DNA of 64,000 bases from Enchytraeus crypticus (GCA_905160935.1 CAJHZI010000573.1:79501-143500); one strand, 5' to 3'. Positions 43,565-57,369 are shown, counted from the stretch's first letter. Numbers and translations: made by a program. Notes: generated by a model from the sequence alone, not told the origin.

Positions 43565-43594
43565 GGATAGATGCCAGGAAGCACGTAACTTTAT
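43460..43594 (+). CDS. ADAMTS exon 30b: GON domain end and stop, with start of 3' UTR
   Basis: Starts after TGAAG. Reads [20 protein letters not shown] then an Asn run and LHLKFLS, stop TGA at 43562-43564. Matches the GON end DG..v.G.CgG.Cg.C.P..g. A good donor (GTAAGT at 43595) lies 30 bases past the stop, so the transcript probably splices once more in its 3' UTR. Confidence 0.93.
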
Positions 43595-43849
43595 GTAAGT
43601 ATTGTAATGCAAAATACTTATTTAAAAGATTTTACTTTTAGACAAAGCAATTTCTGAATTAATTTTTAAATTTTAAGCTATAAATAACTTGTGACATTGT
43701 TATTTTATATAAGCTTAGTCTAAAATGAGTTACTGAACTAATTTTAACACTTTAAACCTATATCAGATTTAAAATATAGAGGACAATTTATCACCTAGAG
43801 GACTATAATAGGTCATAGCTTTAAAATAGATTTGCATTTTACTCTTTAG

Positions 43850-44276
43850 ATTACAGATCTATAATGGATTTGCATTGTACTCTTTAGATCACAGATCTAT
43901 AATAGATTTGCATTGTACTCTTTAGATCACAGATCTATAATAGATTTGCATTGTACTCTTTAGATCACAGATCTATAATAGATTTGCATTGTACTCTTTA
44001 GATCACAGATAAAAAGTAAACACGCATTATAGTGAATAATCAACTTTGTTGATATCTATCACTTTTAAAACCACATGTTTAATCCGTTAGGCAATTTAGA
44101 CTATTTTCCGTATAACCAGTCCAGTGAATGTCCGAGATTTTACTCTCAGATCAGCGCGGCCGGGATTCGAACCCACGAGGATTCAAATCACCTCAGGATT
44201 TGTCATTTAAAACTTCATGACGTTACCCCTACGCTATTTAGACATTCTATAATAGATTTGCATTGTACTGGATTTA
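43850..44276 (+). repeat. 46-bp minisatellite split by an R2 SINE
   Basis: Units with ATAGATTTGCATTGTACTCT + TTAGATCACAGATCTATA. The SINE at 44011-44246 interrupts a unit between CAGAT and CTATAATAG, and the array resumes on the far side. Lies in the proposed 3'-UTR intron. Confidence 0.93.
44011..44246 (-). repeat. tRNA-derived SINE (family R2), complete, exact ends known
   Basis: On the minus strand: A box TAGCGTAGGGGTAACG (complement of 44221-44236, fits TRGYNNANNGG) and B box GGTTCGAATCC (complement of 44163-44173), about 50 bases apart. This is the Pol III promoter layout of tRNA genes and tRNA-derived SINEs. 236 bases, defined by insertion into a tandem array. No target-site duplication longer than one or two bases is visible. 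Confidence 0.9.
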
Positions 44277-44334
44277 ACTTGATTGTCTTATATCGCAATA
44301 ATTACTAATCATTTTCCTGTAACTATTTTTGCAG

Positions 44335-45150
44335 ATTCTTATTAAATCCGGTGCTATTAAAAATCGACTTCGCTGATTAGCAAGAAGATGCTAATGGCTT
44401 TGAAGTCAGCCAGTTGTCTTCAATAGTGTACTTCGAGGTACTGCTAATAGTGTACTACAAGGTACTGCTAATAGTGTACTACAAGGTACTACGAATACGT
44501 TGTCACAAATCGTCAACTAGCTATTGAGGGTTGCTGTCAACAGATTCTTCAGATATTATCTGCAACACTGTCAGGGAATGGATCAGTGTTTGCTTCAAAC
44601 AGTCTAGTCAAAAAATCGCACAACAACTTTGTGCAACTTCTGAACTGTTTCTCGATAAGTAAGCTGCACGCTGTCAAAAAGTTGTGAATATTTCCTCAGA
44701 TTGTCATTTGTTTGACATTAAGTTTGCAAGTATTTCTGAAGCAGTATCTTTTCCCTATTTGTTACTCTTTGATTCGGTGCTACTGCAGCAATTTTTGCCA
44801 CTAGTAGGAATATAGCAGGTGATGCAGCTATTATAACTGTAAATGAGCTACTGACTCGCTGTCTTAAAATGATCTATAAATCCTCAGAGGTGAAACAAAC
44901 GTCTGCTGTAGAGGTTTTAGATGCTCCACTGTAGAGATATCTATAGCATAAAACTACAGTACTGACTACAGTACTGCAGAGAGTATATGAAATGCTATGC
45001 AATTAACAACAAATTAAAGATGGGCAATCAAGTTTTCTAGAAGTTCTGACCATTTTGTAACTACTCGATGCTAACAACAAATAACAAGTAAGTTATTCAT
45101 TTGTAATATTGTTACTAAGTTTGAAATAAAAACTAAAAATTTAATAACTG
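44335..45150 (+). other. probable last 3'-UTR exon of the ADAMTS gene
   Basis: Good acceptor (pyrimidine run then TTTTTGCAG, ending 44334), no in-frame coding continuation, and AATAAA at 45125-45130. Together with the donor at 43595 this suggests a 3'-UTR exon of about 0.8 kb. Inferred from signals only. It includes a 25-bp triplicate (44418-44495, GTACTGCTAATAGTGTACTA) and a coding-like stretch described in the findings. Confidence 0.5.
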
Positions 45151-48100
45151 TCCATTATTATAACAAATCGTAAAGAAAATTTCGGTCAGTATATGTATTG
45201 TAATGTAAAAATGGACAGATATAGTATCTCTGCCATAATGGGCAATATAAGTAGACGTTTAAGGTAACAAGAAATGAAAATACTTTACAAATTTTTACGT
45301 GTTTTAATTTAGCACCTTAGAATTGCCTAATGTGCTCTTTGATTATATCGTTTAATTTCCTTACTTGAGTTTAAGTCAGTAATATACTTAATTTCTATAG
45401 TCGAGAAGCGTGCCTAAAGTTTCCTTTCTCTTCTATTCAATTATCTTCTTTATTTAATGTTCTCTTCCTAGTTTAATATACAAGAAACTGACGCAATTGT
45501 CAAAGTAAAATTTCTAAACTTTCAATGGATTGTTATAAATTACAGTATACATGTATTACAGTATATTGCAGTATATTATATTATATCGCAGTACACTACA
45601 ACAGTATATATAGAATATATAGTATGCATATATCATACTTATTAAATATGTTACATATATCTCGCCACAATATGTCTGAACTACTGAAAGTGTGGCTCAT
45701 TGTTTAAAAACGGCTGAGAGAATGTCGCTGCTGATTTTTCAAAGTTACAGATATCAAAATTGTAAAGACTAACTTAAAACTCAGGTCGATTCCTGGTTAA
45801 GGAGTTAACCCATTTCAAAGTTCACCTTCAATGTACATGAACTAAAGCTAGTAGTAACAATAATAACTAATCCAAAAATATGCTTGCCATCTCACTTTTC
45901 TGGTACACCGTTCAGTTCATTATGATTGTCTTCCATGGCAAGTACCAAAAATAATTTACAAATGTACCTAATTATAATTATATAGTGTCTTTTATGATAA
46001 TTAAAGAGAATTTTTAACAATTATTTATTAATTTATCGTACTAATTTCGCAACCTTTGTTGCAATATGCAAATGCTAGGCTAATTTGTTTTATTATAAAT
46101 AGTTGTAATATGATTTTAAATTAATTATTGGTGACCAAGAAAATAGTTGTGTAGCTTTTTCATGTTTTATAATAGCGTATTGGTAAAGAAACATTTTATG
46201 CATTTGTATATGTATAGTATAATAATTTGCAGAACATGTGTACAGTATAATACTCTGCACGGCATGTACATTTGTTTTGTTTAATATTGTACTGTATATT
46301 CTTATTAAAAAATGGTGTACTCTACATTCGTAGTACAATAACTAACTTTCATTTGTATAATGTCATACTGCACTCACACTTTTACTGAGTTTGACGGCGC
46401 TATCAAAGATACATGTAACTACATACTTGTTTAATATTTTACTGTGCGTTTGTATATTGTGAAATGTTATCATGTACATTTGCACTGCATAACACTTTAC
46501 TACGCATTAGCGACGTTTAATACTGTGCTTTTTGTATTATTCTATGCAATTGGTATTGTACAGTATTGTACTTCTCGTTTACGTCGTAGTGTTGTACTTA
46601 TTTACAGTAATTAGTAGAAAGTAGCCTTGAGTCTGTTTCAAATATCCAGTTATCTCAAATCTAAAAACTCCAATAGTGAAAAATTCAAACTTTGATTCTA
46701 AGTTATTACTACGACTCTGAGAGCTTAAAAACAGCTTGAACTCTTTAGAACCCTTTCGCTATTGGGACTACTCTAGTCTATGCCACCTCGCTACTGTGAG
46801 CCTTGCGTATTCAGTGAACAACTACTTCAGTAACTGATCTATCTTTTCAAGTGTACCTCTCCTACAATGGTTTAAGCTCATCTTTGACGAAACCACCCTT
46901 TTGGGGCTATTTTAACAAATTCAATAATGACTGCTGATATAACTATATTGCATCGGTTTTATGTTTTAATATTTTTTCATTTTTAATGATATAATCATAT
47001 CACGATATAATCATATTGAATAATAACACATGTGTTCATGGTTTGGCAGCAACGTGTGTCTGTTAAATCACAATGAAGTTCTATGCAAAGAAATCTCATC
47101 CTCTCTGCATCTGTCTTACTCTATATATCTGTATGTCTTACTCTACCTCTTTGTCTGTCTGTCCGTCTGTCTGTCCGTCTGTCTATCTGTAGTTATCTGT
47201 CAAATATTTTTCTGTAGGTATTTGTATATTGTCAGAAACTATCACTGCCATAATTTAACAAATGCTCTTAAACTGCCACAACAATATTTTATATGCATTA
47301 TGAATTTGTGTTCTTCAATGTGTTTGTGGATATTCTTGAGTATTGGAACTCGGAGCTGCCAGTTGCACTGCAGTATGTAAGGCGCTAATGTCACTATGCT
47401 ATTAAAAACAAAATTAAACGAAAAGATTTTGCTAGTTTTCCGTAGATTAGGGGGAATAATCTATACACTATCAAATTCCCCAGTTCATAATTAGCAAAAT
47501 ACAGATGAGATAATTGCAACGAACTAGCATAAACTTTCGCTAATGTTTATCTTCTATGATTAAAACTTTTTTCTTGTGCTTATACTAGTCACATAGATGA
47601 AGAAAGGGAACTAGGTGGCGAACTTCTTTTAGAATTCTAGAAATATGAAAGAAATTAAAATAACAATGATAACGCGACTTATCGTGGTTTGTTTGCAATA
47701 GATTGAGAAAACGACTTGTATTTGGCACAGATTGGCTTGGAAGCCAATAAAGAGTCTTGAAATCCCATAGGCCTATGGAACTAAACATGACAGAATTCTT
47801 GTCATATCTCAGTTCAGAGATATCCGTGTTATTGACTTGCCGTATATGATAAGAACTTTATTATTATAAATAGTATTAATATGATAAATTAATAAAATTA
47901 GAAAAAGGCGAGTGCCTTAGAATTCTAGTTATACAATCAATCAAATTAACCTTGAAAAGATTAATGACTTTTTGACTGACACACTATTGTCATTCAGCTA
48001 ATATTACTGACATCTTAATGTAGAAATGCATTTTTAGATATTTTAAATTCGCTACTTCTGCTTTTTATTGTGATTTTCTGAGGATTGTTTGCAAAACAGT

Positions 48101-50150
48101 ACGGCATAGTGCATACTGCGTTCATTTTGGTATTCGTAGGCAATTTCTAGATTTTTTTAATTTTATTGAAATTTAGACAAAATATTTCTATATAGGCCTA
48201 GCTATGAACATTATTGTTATTGAATTGGACAATTAGAGAATTTTGAAACTTCTAATCCGTCAGCATAGGAAATTTAATGTCACTATTTATTATTTTACAG
48301 TTTAGGCTACGTAGCTGAGCAGTTCTCAAATTTATCTAATAATCCATTTCACTTCTAGTAATGTTTATCACATTGAGTGAGATATGTTAAACTAAAACTT
48401 AATTCATGATAATTATTAAAACTACGACGATTAATCAGATTCTATTTCAGAAACAATTACAATGAGTTTTATTCGCATCTTAATGCTTTCATTGATTCTT
48501 ACATTTGTATCTTATTTAATACGCGTATCAGGAGGGTTCTTTTATTTTAAATAACATGTAATTAAATGGTTATGTGTTCGCTAATTCTATAATTTTTTGC
48601 TTAGTGTTCATTTCAAATACTGCCAAAGTAGCTTTTTACAGTCAACTTCTGTTTTACTGTTGTCTTTTTCCAAACTTAATATTTTGTTAAATATAAGCTA
48701 AATATTTCAAACTGGAATTTCTATCTTTAATTCTAAAGATAAATTTAATGACTAACACAGAATTTGATTCAATTATGACACTATAATTTTGCTTTAACGC
48801 TGTGGGCAAATAATACCAATTAACAGTTTCTTCCGTACTAATGTAATGATTTTTGTACTAATAATATTACTGTAATATATTTTATTCTTATACATAATTA
48901 CTATAGGCTTTTTGGTTTATATTTGCGCATGTTATAGATGGGTATTTTTATTTTTTATTAATTTAATTATTGTTTCAATTAATATTCACTTTCACGCATC
49001 CATATAGTACATAGAAGTTTTAGTGGTTAATTATTATGATATCGAACTCTGTTATAGAAGATCCAGTTTCAAACACAGAGATCACAAGAATACTTAGATT
49101 AATGTTAATTGGTATCAGAGTAATTGAAGTTATATAGCGTTTGGAGAAAACGTTAACGAGGTTTGGGTAAAAAGGCTCAATATGACCTTTCATGTGTTTG
49201 TAGATATGGATAGTGTTGTATCACAGCAGAATTCGTAGGTTCGCTGTATATTTACAGGTACGCCTGTTAGAATGATGAATGATTATGATCTGCGTGGTGT
49301 GTGCGATTGTATGTACGTTTTGCTGTTATGTTATTTTTATGTATGCAATGCATATTTCAGTGTGAAGTTGAAAGTGAATTCTAGTTTACGTAGTTTACAC
49401 ATACATGACATTACATGTGCAGGTGTGTGGCATTGGAATTTAGTGTCTGTACATATATAATTGTACGAGCAGAGCAGATTTGAGTTGAATAATGTTGTAA
49501 TTTACTAGAAATTGGTTTAACCTTATACAAAATGGCGTAAAACTGTTATCTTGAAGTACTGATTTATTTAATTATTATTTTGAGATTAGGGTCTAATGTC
49601 TAAGGCAAGCCAGCCATATTGAGACAAAATCAATCCAGCAAGCATAAAGAAGGTCCAAAAACGGTGCAAATTCCAAAATTCAGATAATCAGTTCAAAGAA
49701 AAAAGAAAAAATATAAATATAGGCTTATGCATAGCTCATTTTAAGAATCGTTGCCGACATTATCAAGCTTTTTTCGACTATTTAGTAGTATAACTAAATT
49801 TCTCATTTCATTTGCAATCAAAAATATCCATATATAGTATTGATGCTATGAAGTATATTCATAAATGAGACAGTGTCGATATAGTTAATAAATATTTTAT
49901 CACAATTTAAATATTGGGTCAAATAAATTACCAAATATTTTCTTCAGGTTCAGTTTTTGAGAGCTATGCAGCTACGTTTTCTTTTCATGCTTTACCTACG
50001 AGTATCCTATATATTCAGGTGTGTGTGTATATTGTATATGTGTATAATATAAGCATTAAATCTATACAAATCTAATCTACATACGTATATAGAAATTTTA
50101 CATTTTAATATATATAGAATATTTATATAGTACATTGTATACTATATATA
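45151..50150. other. intergenic, no gene seen
   Basis: AT-rich. Contains a short CTGT-rich run (47150-47192) and a reverse partial R5-like repeat near 49585-49690. I found no splice-bounded coding segments. Confidence 0.5.
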
Positions 50151-50167
50151 GAAATATATATATTAAT

Positions 50168-50285
50168 AATAAAGGTTTGACGTCCTTTTCCTCATCCAAG
50201 GATGATGTCAGGGATGTCCCTACAGCAAACATCACTACAAATCAATTCACCCAGAAAAATCTGCAAAAGAAATGTGCTTAGGAGA
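50168..50285 (+). repeat. dispersed repeat (family R6), best copy
   Basis: AAAGGTTTGACGTCCTTTTC, ATGATGTCAGGGATGTCCCT, CACTACAAATCAATTCACCC, AATCTGCAAAAGAAATGTGC. It shares order and sequence with 21697-21812. Confidence 0.8.
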
Positions 50286-50296
50286 AGTAAGTAATG

Positions 50297-50410
50297 CATA
50301 TATATATATATATAAATATATATATATATAATATGCCTATATTATATAGGCCTATATATATATATAAATGCATTAATAATCTTTGTAAATGCATTAATAA
50401 GTACTATACA

Positions 50411-50470
<60 letters not shown>

Positions 50471-50488
50471 TATATTATATATAAACAT

Positions 50489-50520
<32 letters not shown>

Positions 50521-50560
50521 ATATGTATATATATATTATATACATATATATATGCATGTA
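50297..50560. repeat. (TA)n-rich tract
   Basis: Long TA repeats with embedded copies of ATGCATTAATA and short palindromes; no coding content. Confidence 0.93.
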
Positions 50561-52611
50561 TAGTGCTTATTAATGCATTTATAAAGATTATTTGCTAATG
50601 TGTGCTGTGGCATGAAATATTGCTACACTGATGCGACATTGTATTTTGAAATGATTAAGTCTTTTAGTTACTTAGCCAGCGTGCGAAGAACTGAATAACT
50701 TCAGTATGGTTCATGTAAATAAATATGTATAGATATTTATTTGTAATTTATTGTTGCAGTCATTGTTGCTGTTGTTGTCAATTAATTGTTTCAGTGTAGA
50801 TTTACAGAGTGTATCGTTCACGTTTTGTGTTTCAACGTCGGTGCTGGAGCTTGTAAAGTAGTCTTTAAGATCAAGTCGATATAATGATTCTTCCCGCTGC
50901 CTGACGGAATATTTAAATGATTAAATTGCTGCTGTGTTAAATCACGGTTCGTAGTCGTAAAATAAACTGAACTTCTATCGTGTCATCGTTTGGCTGATTT
51001 GGCAGCACGCTTGCTTAATAGTGCAAGACACGACGGCTTCAAAACTCCACTGGCTTGTCTCTGAAACCACGCATGAGGTACGGAAGCAGACGTTGAAAGT
51101 ATCTTGCTTTCATGCCGCTATGCTATGGTTGAGAATTTTCCTCATCCGAATCTCGCCGTTGGTCCGTTAATATACTGACATTTGTACCCTAAGTTGGCAC
51201 ACGTATTAGGGATAACTAATTCTTTGAATATACGTAAAAGAGCACATTTATAATGTTCTGCCTTCATCGCTTGAATGAACAGATATTTAGTTCAAAATGT
51301 AATGCTAGAGTTCTCTTTTGATATCGTCCTCTGAAAATGAACTTAATTTTTGACTATCGATTAATGATAGCTATTAGTCGACGCTGTTTCGAACTGTGAA
51401 TTATTTACTTATATAATAATATAGAGACTAATTGGTAAATCTACAAAGGCACTGCACGATTACAAAGCGGCTAATCCCTTAGTGCTGAATAGAAAACTGC
51501 ATTCACTTTATTACAATGTGTAGCTTATGAACGACTGCATTGTCTCTGTAAGCTGCGTACTGTATTTTAATGTATTGCATTGTATTGTATTGTATCGTAA
51601 TGTATCGTACTGTATTATAATGAGAAGAGATAGGATGTATATTATTGAAGTTGGCGAAATGTTCAACCCCGTTTTAGAAGCTGCTGATTTAGTATATAGC
51701 TTGTTATGAAGCTTTCCATCTAATTATCATTTGAGATACCAAACTGTTCATCTTGTAGCATGAAATGGTCAACATCCTGTTGAAATTGCGCTTTTTTCAG
51801 ATACCTTCCTCGTTTACTTGTAACACGTATCAAAGCTATTTAAGTGTGTTGCATTTATTAATTTTCATGTCTTTTCAATAGTCTCTTACTTGCTTTGCTT
51901 GCTCGTTTCTCAATTACTTATTGGTTTCACTTGATGGTATTACAACACTTCCTTTGTTTATTGATATAGCGCCATTTTTCCGCACCTTAATTGATATTAC
52001 TGCGATTGCGAATATCTAATTGCTTACTAACTTTGTCCTATCCTAACAATTTCGACACTTCTCATTGGCTTTGTTTCTGAAGCCTCTGACGTTGAAAAAT
52101 CATTGTTGAGCCGACTGAGCCATGATTATTATTTGAATGTTTAACCTAACCAAACATCTTTAGTTTTGCTGATTAGTAAATGAGTTCACTAATGAAAACG
52201 GCAGCATCAGTTAGAGATTCTATAAATGTGTAGCACGTGACTGTTCGTATTTTGTAATTATTGTTTGTGCCTTAATATACTGATTTCTGCAGATTGTGTA
52301 TATTTATGCCAATTTTGCATATATGTAACTAGCTAAACTGCATTTTATTGATGCCGCTTGAATGTAGAACGTTTGGTATATTTGCGATGTGTCCTTTTTT
52401 GAAATGCTTTAGTCGCGTGTGCGCTTAGAAATTATGAAACTTTGTCAAATAAGCTGGAAATAAAGTGAAAAAGTACAAACTAATAGCTATTAATTACAAT
52501 TTTAACTACATGAGGTATGAGTTTTGTATATGCATTTTGTACTAGGCATGTACAGTATATTCAGGCTTATATACGATGCGTGGTAATCTGAGACTTATTT
52601 TTCGTTGTTTT

Positions 52612-52655
<44 letters not shown>

Positions 52656-54630
52656 CAGCGTGGAGCGAGTAAATGGCAATTAAATAGACAACAAAATAAA
52701 TCATTTTCTGTATTATAATCTTCTATAGAGCGTACTAAAATAGTTAGTAGTAGGGCCTGCGTTAAGTTACAATAGCATTCTATCTGCAACATTCTGTCTT
52801 CAATGATTTTTACTTTAAATGTTCAGTTACGATGGTGCGTTTGTAATAGTTTGATCCTGCAATTCGTTGTACCCTGGTATATACTATTATTGATAGATTG
52901 TCTGATTTGTGGCTACTTACTCTATCGCCCTAAACTTAACTATCATTAAGTTAAGAATCTTAAATATTAATACATTGCCTTTGCGTTCAAATGAACATGG
53001 AGCATTTTACCTATTTGCATAGCTTGCCTCTATAAAGGTATTTGCAAATTTCCTCAGGTTGTATAGTGACCTCAGCTCGAAAATCGACCCTTTAAGTGTT
53101 TACTGTTTACATACGTGCTATTTAATAAAAGCTAAAGCTAATGTTAACGTCATTTTCCTCACTCGAAAGCGATGTCAGTGACGGGTGAGGATTTGATCCC
53201 TGCACATACTGATCCGCGGTCGAGTATCTTATCGACATCGTGACTGGCTGGAGCCAGTGTCGATGTGTAAACGATTTGCTTTGTATCTTCCTGTTTAAGC
53301 AATTATGCAATATTAAACCTGACTGGGTTATCTTGACGTGGTCTCCGTCAATCAGGGCCAGCTTTAACTTAACTGGACGACAACCCAATCAAAAATCATG
53401 CGTTATGATATTTGTTGCTCTATTTATCGTGTTGCCTAACCGACAATATAGGCTAGAAATAAAATTTAAATTCTCACTTATAATCAAAATAAACGATGGT
53501 CGTTTTCTTGTTTTAGATTTTTGATATAAAAACTAAAGCATTGCGTCTTTGTAAATAATTGTGCGCGTTTTTGGTTTGGTCGCAATAGAGTAGAGGAATT
53601 AAAGGCTTTTGAATGTTTACGGTTTTACAACGTTATGACAGTATGATGAAAATCAATAGGAATGTTCCGATTTCAGTCACCTACCTAATTGGATCATACC
53701 AAGATGAATATTTGATGAGTTAAGTTGATTTATATTGAAACATTATGTTTGCATATTTCTTATGGATCAAGTATTAATTGCGTAGCGAAATGTTGTAAAA
53801 CTAATTAATTAATTGATGACTAATTAATTAATTGATATATTACAACAGATGAAGGTTTTTAAGGCATTAGTATTCTGCCGATACGTAATATGTACTAAAC
53901 GTGTCTGATATCATCTTGGAGCGATGAAATAGGCATTAGATACTTACTGAGCGGTAGGGTACAAGTAAAATCATGTTGTACGTAATTTTTTAAGTACGTG
54001 TAAGTGTATATATTAATATCTGCAATTTTTACATCGCTGTACGTGTGCTTGTATGTATACTGGTCTTATTTAATATTGTTATAAATGTTTGTACGTATGC
54101 CGAACTGTATTATACTTCGCCAGTACGTGTTTCTACTTGATTAATTTCATACATGATAAACGTGCTTGTTTATAGAGTTGTCTTTTAAGTTTAGAACCTT
54201 TGCCTCTTCCCACGGCTTCATCACGATCACTGCCGTACACAAGTTGCATCATTACCTTGTAAAGCAGTCTAGAAGATCAGTCAAGACATAAATATTGAAA
54301 TCGATTTTATTAAATGGTTTAACTCTAGCTTCCTCTTCCATGGCTATTCAGAGAATGTGTTATGTCTGCTCTGATCGTTTCCTACGCTAAAAATTTTACT
54401 CGATGTACTAGAAAGAAGTATCAGATACTGTCCAATGTCCATGAACAATTCAACGGCACATACGCCATAAGTCACAGATATATAGTATAATCACGTCGCA
54501 TATTAACGTGGTTATTCAACATAGCCACTGATATATCCATGAAATGAATATGACAGTGTCAGGGTGTATCTGTCATCTTTTTCCGAGGGGATCGTTAGGG
54601 GGGTCTAAGGCTTGCCAGGGGTCATCAGGG
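50561..54630. other. intergenic, no gene seen
   Basis: AT-rich sequence with a pure (GA)n run at 52614-52651 and an R3 SINE at 53128-53258; nothing else recognised. Confidence 0.5.
53128..53258 (-). repeat. tRNA-like SINE (family R3)
   Basis: GCTAAAGCTAATGTTAACGT, TCACTCGAAAGCGATGTCAG, GATTTGATCCCTGC and GATCCGCGGTCGAGTATCTT in family order. Confidence 0.85.
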
Positions 54631-54640
54631 CTTTGTCATA

Positions 54641-54786
54641 CTGAGAAGGCTAAAACTGGGGGTTAAAACTTTAGCTGAGAAGGCTAAAACTGGGGGTTAA
54701 AACTTTAGCTGAGAAGGCTAAAACTGGGGGTTAAAACTTTAGCTGAGAAGGCTAAAACTGGGGGTTAAAACTAAAACTTTAGCTGA
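54641..54786 (+). repeat. 34-bp minisatellite (4 units)
   Basis: Unit GAGAAGGCTAAAACTGGGGG + TTAAAACTTTAGCT, nearly identical copies, so recent expansion. Each unit contains a GGGGG run. Confidence 0.95.
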
Positions 54787-55089
54787 GGGTCACACGTCTG
54801 CTAAGGGGGAGGGGGTTTACCCCGTCAGCAAAATATAACCCTGGACGGTGGCAATATTGTTTCCACCGTAATTTGAATAGAAGTTTACATTGGTCAATAG
54901 ATACATAATAATAGGGGGACAAGTGTGATCGATGAAGCCATTGGGCTGAAATGCTTAACTTGAATGAAGCAGCTATAGAGATGCCGATGCGTCAGTAGAT
55001 AAAACTGCCGCTAAACCTTTCATGATGCAAGCCCGGCTTGAGAGGTTCAAGTTACAAGCAATATGCTGGCTGATATGATAGCATATCGG

Positions 55090-55172
55090 TAAAAGATCTA
55101 TTCGTACTCTGACTGGGATTAAAAAATTAACTGGGATTAAACTGGGATTCAAGAGAAGATGATGATGATGAT
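55090..55172 (+). repeat. R1 SINE-like repeat, tail end
   Basis: ATCTATTCGTACTCTGACTG, then AACTGGGATT units (locally repeated) and GAAGATGATGATGATGATT tail. Confidence 0.8.
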
Positions 55173-56139
55173 TACATAACCTAGCGACGGAACACGGCAT
55201 GTAGCTACATGTCCAGTTGACCATAGGAATCATTGAGGCAAAATGCTAATCAGTAAATACAATCAAAACGTGTATTCTAGAATTACTAGTCATAATCTAT
55301 ATGTATACTTTTTCAATCAGCCATTTTATTTATCTATTGTCACAAATTTCAGACGTAATTAAAAAGGCATGGCATAAATACTATTCTACAAGCAGAAATT
55401 AGCAGAATACTTAGATTTAACACTGAATTTGACTACGCTGAAGCAAAACCCGCACAAATAAATAAAACATCTATTGGGACTTTAAATTAATAAATAATTA
55501 AAGAATTGAATGTATCTGTGATTTATTTATAAACTAATGAAGTAAAGAAGAACAGCAATAGACTAATGAGAGAACCCATATAACTCTATAAAGTAACTGC
55601 AGTTAAACCTAACGCGCTCTCTCAGCGGTGTTCCAATCCGTTTAGAATCCGAGACCTCTGGATGATCAGGCGCGTGCGCTACTAATTCTGCCTCGACCGA
55701 TACTTGGTTGAATTAAAAAAACAGATTTTAACAAGTACAAGTAAACCAGTTCTCTATTTAGTGAATACTCGCCTCGCTCTATATCTCCTCCTGCGAAAAA
55801 TTAGTCAATACGATATCGAGAAAACTATTTACAGTAATAGCAATAGAGTTTAGAGAAATTTCATAAGAAAGTATATAATTTTATAAGAAAGTATAATTAA
55901 CTAACAGTAAGTATAATTAATTAGTATTACGTAGTCTTTATAAAACGTCGATGTAAGAGGAATTTCACTGAAGTAGAAAACAATAATTTTGCATCAATAC
56001 ATTGTCGTGCATATCATTTTCTATTCAATAGTATTCACACTAATATTATTATTGTCAATATATTTGTACGTGCTTCACATAACGCTTAAAATATACGTCA
56101 TTATTAATTGAACTATAATTTAGAATCTACAAGAGTGTA

Positions 56140-56803
56140 CTCCTGTTCACCAGTGTACTGTAGACCACCAGTGTACTATAGACCACCAGTTTACTGTAGA
56201 CCACCAGTGCAATATAGACCACCAGTGTACTATAGACCACCAGTGCAATATAGACCACCAGTGTACTATAGACCACCAGTGTACTGTAGACCACCAGTGT
56301 ACTGTAGACCACCAGTGTACTGTAGACCACCATACTGTAGACCACCAGTGTACTGTAGACCACCAGTGTACTGTAGACCACCAGTGTACTGTAGACCACC
56401 AGTGTACTATAGACCACCAGTGTACTGTAGACCACCAGTGTACTGTAGACCACCAGTGTACTGTAGACCACCAGTGTACTGTAGACCACCAGTGTACTGT
56501 AGACCACCAGTGTACTATAGACCACCAGTGTACTGTAGACCACCAGTGTACTGTAGACCACCAGTGTAGACCACCAGTGTACTGTAGACCACCAGTGTAC
56601 TGTAGACCACCAGTGTACTGTAGACCACCAGTGTACTGTAGACCACCAGTGTACTGTAGACCACCAGTGTACTATAGACCACCAGTGTACTGTAGACCAC
56701 CAGTGTACTGTAGACCACCAGTGTATTGTAGACCACCAGTGTACTGTAGACCACCAGTGTACTTTAGACCACCAGTGTACTGTAGACCACCAGTGTACTG
56801 TTT
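56140..56803 (+). repeat. 18-bp satellite-like array (about 37 units)
   Basis: Unit TGTAGACCACCAGTGTAC, with variants TATAG and GTGCAATA and a few shortened units near 56330 and 56565. The 18-base period is a multiple of three and has no stop in several frames, so it looks like long YCRPPV or YSTLVV peptides on both strands. No splice or gene context supports translation. Confidence 0.96.
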
Positions 56804-57369
56804 AAGAAACTCCATATGATCATTACAAATATTATTATACTCAAAATACACACTTCAGACACTTGCGAGCCCAAATTAGTAAACATTATCTTACAAATAT
56901 TACATCTCGTTAATTGAAATAAGTAGCATCTATTGTACAACGGAAGCTTAAAACGTGCAAAGTAGCTACATGTATATCAACAAGTAATACTCTATTAATG
57001 GTCTTTTACGTATGCTTTATGAGCCAAAATCTATTTTATTTCTCCTACTCCTACAAATTTTAACTAAATAAACGACAGACAAAAATATATTTAGTAATTC
57101 GAAAGTACGAAACGAAAATAAGAGGAGATGATTGAAGCACTACGAGTTGAAACTGCTGCAATATTCACAGTAAATCCTAAACTAAGCCTATTTGATGAAT
57201 TGATTTTAACTACATAGCCAGAGTGAATCTAGAAGCAAGGTAACGCAGATGAACGCTTGAACGGCTACTTTTAAGATCGTATGAAAAAAATGTCATCACA
57301 AATTTAGTAGACTAACGACTGCAGCCAATCATCCAAGGTCTGACTGATAGCGCAGTGCTTAACTAATAG

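Noticed and set aside
44155-44240. A tRNA gene on the minus strand
   Set aside because: Good A and B boxes, but it is repeated at three other sites with the same non-tRNA body and interrupts a tandem array, so it is a SINE.
56108-56819. Long ORFs of YCRPPV or YSTLVV repeats on both strands
   Set aside because: They follow directly from the 18-bp satellite unit, occur on both strands, and have no splice or gene context.
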